From: Anaeroplasmataceae bacterium
GTDB taxonomy: Bacteria; Bacillota_I; Bacilli_A; Acholeplasmatales; Anaeroplasmataceae
Direction of reading: 5' to 3'
Assembly: GCA_029050385.1 (NCBI GenBank)
Contig: JAIDMV010000092.1
Coordinates: forward strand, 1-7,173
DNA length: 7,173 nt
In this document: piece by piece, positions 5,467 through 7,173 of the stretch
How positions within the stretch are numbered: position 1 is the first letter of the stretch
Layout: each line of letters opens with the position of its first letter
Notes under the pieces: generated by a model
Told to the model about the DNA's origin: nothing
Database searches by the model: none
Seen by the model: only the letters and a program-made list of their open reading frames with translations
Made by a program: the position numbers and the translations under genes

Positions 5467-6383
5467 TATTTCCTTTCCCCCTTTTCAATTTGCATAAGCA
5501 TTTTTAAATAATTTTCATGTCTAGAGGATAAGATTCGTCCTTCTAAAACACCTTGATGCACTCCACAATCCTTTGCATTTTTTTGATGTAAGCAATCCTT
5601 GAATCTACAGGTCTCTTCTGAAAATTCAACAAATAAATTAGAAAGTTCCTTCTTTTCTATTCCTAAAACATCTAATTTAGAAAAACCAGGTGTATCCCCA
5701 ATATAGCCATCCTTATAGGCATATAATGTCGTTTCTCTAGTTGTATGCTTTCCTCTACCCAAGGCTTGACTAATCTCTTGGGTCTTGAGTTCAAAGTCAG
5801 GAAAGATTGCGTTAATAAGAGTAGATTTGCCAGCTCCCGTTTGACCCGATAATACAGTCACCTTGCCCTCTAAATGCTTAGCAACCTCTGAGACTCCCTC
5901 TCCACTCTTGCTATTTACATATAATACATCATAGCCTAGTTTCTCATAATAGGATAATTGAAGCTTTAATTGAGAGAACTCTTCTAGAGAAAGCTTGTCT
6001 ATTTTTGTAATAACAATAATAGGATGAATATCTTTCTTTGTAATATTTACAATAAATAAATCTAATAAATAGGAAGAAAAATCTGGCTCCTTAGCGGCAA
6101 ACACCAATAGAATTTGATCTACATTAGCGATGTCAGGTCGAATGAGTTCATTTTTACGCTCTAAAATAGAATCAATACGATTATCCGAAACAATGACTAG
6201 ATCTCCAACCTTTGGAGAGTTTTTAACTGTCATCAGTGTTTCTTTCTTACTTAAACTATTGGGATTTGCTTGAAAGGTTTTTACACTTCTAAATTTCCCT
6301 CTAGCTGGTATAGTAACAATTGTATTGTCTTCTAATACAACCTGATATTTTCCGCCATTTAAATTGATTATTCTTCCTTGCAT
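5466..6383 (-). CDS. rsgA: Ribosome small subunit-dependent GTPase A (RsgA/CpgA/YjeQ)
   Basis: This 305-residue circularly permuted GTPase helps the late maturation of the 30S ribosomal subunit. An N-terminal OB-fold (about 1-70) precedes a GTPase domain whose motifs appear in permuted order: TKID (G4, 126-129), GQTGAGKST (G1, 180-188), then DTPGF (G3, 230-234), with the GRGKHTTRET switch (209-218) between. The C-terminal zinc site has Cys259, Cys264, His266 and Cys273. The last spacing is six residues, against the five I recall in YjeQ and YloQ. A TTG at 6386 directly precedes the ATG at 6383. I prefer ATG because AGGAG sits 6 nt before it but only 3 nt before TTG. That ribosome site overlaps the stop of the kinase remnant, and the rpe start overlaps the rsgA stop. 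PrkC phosphorylates CpgA in B. subtilis, so the kinase neighbour is meaningful. Confidence 0.96.
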   Translation of the reverse strand: MQGRIINLNGGKYQVVLEDNTIVTIPARGKFRSVKTFQANPNSLSKKETLMTVKNSPKVGDLVIVSDNRIDSILERKNELIRPDIANVDQILLVFAAKEPDFSSYLLDLFIVNITKKDIHPIIVITKIDKLSLEEFSQLKLQLSYYEKLGYDVLYVNSKSGEGVSEVAKHLEGKVTVLSGQTGAGKSTLINAIFPDFELKTQEISQALGRGKHTTRETTLYAYKDGYIGDTPGFSKLDVLGIEKKELSNLFVEFSEETCRFKDCLHQKNAKDCGVHQGVLEGRILSSRHENYLKMLMQIEKGERK

Positions 6384-6392
6384 CAAGTTCTC

Positions 6393-7173
6393 CTATTTTG
6401 TAATCCAAAGGATATATTTTACTATATTACTATCATATAACTTTTGGACCTCAAACGCAACTAATTTATTTTCTAAATCGTTAGAATTTACATAATTTAT
6501 TTCCATTTCATAACCCAAATTATGTATAACTTCCACAAAGAAATCTGCATCTATAACTGTAGTTGGCTTGACACCTTTTGAAATATATAAGTCTAAGGCA
6601 TAAGGATTATTTTTTTGGATTAATGTGCTTGGAGGAGTAGACTGAAAGATGATAATATCTTCATCCACAGGTGTTGGAATATAGGTTAAATTCACTTTAA
6701 TGTTATATTCCTGTATAAGCTTTAATGCATCATCTATGGACATTCCTACAAAGTCAGGGAGCATATATGATGAATGATTCGTTGAAATCGTTAAGCATAA
6801 TTCATCTCCACGATTCAATATAGAACCATCAACTAAAGACTCTCTTATAATAACACCACTAATTGTATTTTCACTCTCTTCATATTCTATCTTTAAATTT
6901 AATCCGTGATTATTACACATCAATTCTATTTCATCAGCTATATTTTCATATACTCTACCCAAATAGCTTTTATATGCTGCTGGCATAATCTTTCCAACAT
7001 ACAAAGAAATAACATAATCAGACTTAATATTTGTTCCAGCATAAGGAACAGTTTTCAAGGTAACTTCTTCTTCATTTTCGATATAAGTTATCTGATATTT
7101 AATTTTATTCTTATTTTATTCTTCTATAGCTTGTTCCTCAGTTAAATTCACAACATTTGGAATTGTTACAATA
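6393..7173 (-). pseudogene. prkC: PASTA-repeat C-terminal part of a PrkC/Stk-type Ser/Thr kinase, interrupted by an in-frame stop; 5' end beyond the window
   Basis: The frame enters at the right edge as IVTIPNVVNLTEEQAIEE, meets TAA at 7118-7116, and continues in the same frame for about 240 codons to TAG at 6393. Joined across the stop, the residues form a full PASTA domain (V-P-x-V-x-G-L-x-x-x-x-A pattern, ending SDYVISLYVGK). A diverged second repeat follows (VYENIADEIEL...), then a clear third (LPDFVGMSIDDALKLI...) and a degenerate fourth ending in ITK. PASTA domains are the extracellular muropeptide/lipid II-sensing part of these kinases; the kinase and membrane segment would lie to the right. 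PrkC-rsgA-rpe order is as in B. subtilis. Beyond the stop the first usable start is TTG 7058, with only a weak GAAG upstream, so a separate product is doubtful. A TTA-to-TAA change would explain the break. Sequencing error is possible. Confidence 0.75.

Noticed and set aside
7102..7122. Frameshift in the kinase caused by the direct repeat
   Set aside because: The PASTA frame is the same on both sides of the TAA and the consensus spacing is preserved, so a substitution explains it and an indel does not.
6906..7145. 79-codon plus-strand frame opposite the PASTA region
   Set aside because: Phe/Ile/Tyr-rich antisense of an AT-rich gene; no family resemblance.

Overview
The window is AT-rich (roughly one third G+C by eye), and every gene I can support lies on the minus strand, so genes read from high to low coordinates. 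Dense packing, 1-4 nt overlaps, strong AGGAGG-type ribosome binding sites and a prkC-rsgA-rpe-spoVM gene order like that of Bacillus subtilis point to a low-GC, endospore-forming Firmicute, probably a clostridial or related lineage. I cannot name a genus.

Region 1 (7173 down to about 4664) is the tail of a housekeeping and sporulation operon. It holds the PASTA-repeat end of a PrkC-like Ser/Thr kinase (broken by an in-frame TAA), the ribosome-assembly GTPase RsgA, ribulose-phosphate 3-epimerase Rpe, and a 23-codon gene that reads as SpoVM, the amphipathic helix that guides spore-coat assembly. SpoVM seems to start at an ATT codon and is followed at once by a strong intrinsic terminator.

Region 2 (4652 down to 1185) is a self-contained heavy-metal operon. 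A consensus promoter (TTGACA-N18-TATAAT) has an 18-bp inverted repeat filling its spacer exactly, and a second copy of the repeat sits 31 bp downstream, just past the predicted transcription start. The genes are an ArsR/SmtB/CadC-type repressor, a stand-alone heavy-metal-associated (HMA) domain protein, a ZIP-family transporter and a PIB-2 type Zn/Cd/Pb-exporting ATPase without its own N-terminal HMA domain. An intrinsic terminator ends it. The repressor should leave the operators when Zn, Cd or Pb rises; the ATPase then exports metal and the HMA protein may deliver it. The ZIP protein is unexpected because its family normally imports metal.

Region 3 (about 1203 down to 1, continuing off the left edge) is a two-gene unit: an ECF-like sigma factor overlapping by 4 nt (ATGA) a membrane-anchored extracellular protein whose visible part carries the entry motif of a COG4880/PF09826-type beta-propeller. 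This looks like a regulator paired with a surface protein of unknown function.

The most useful observations are the probable unannotated spoVM with a non-standard start, the nonsense codon in the kinase, the operator-in-spacer promoter, the split HMA/ATPase arrangement with an inserted ZIP gene, and the sigma/beta-propeller pair. I see no RNA genes, insertion sequences, CRISPR arrays or phage genes.
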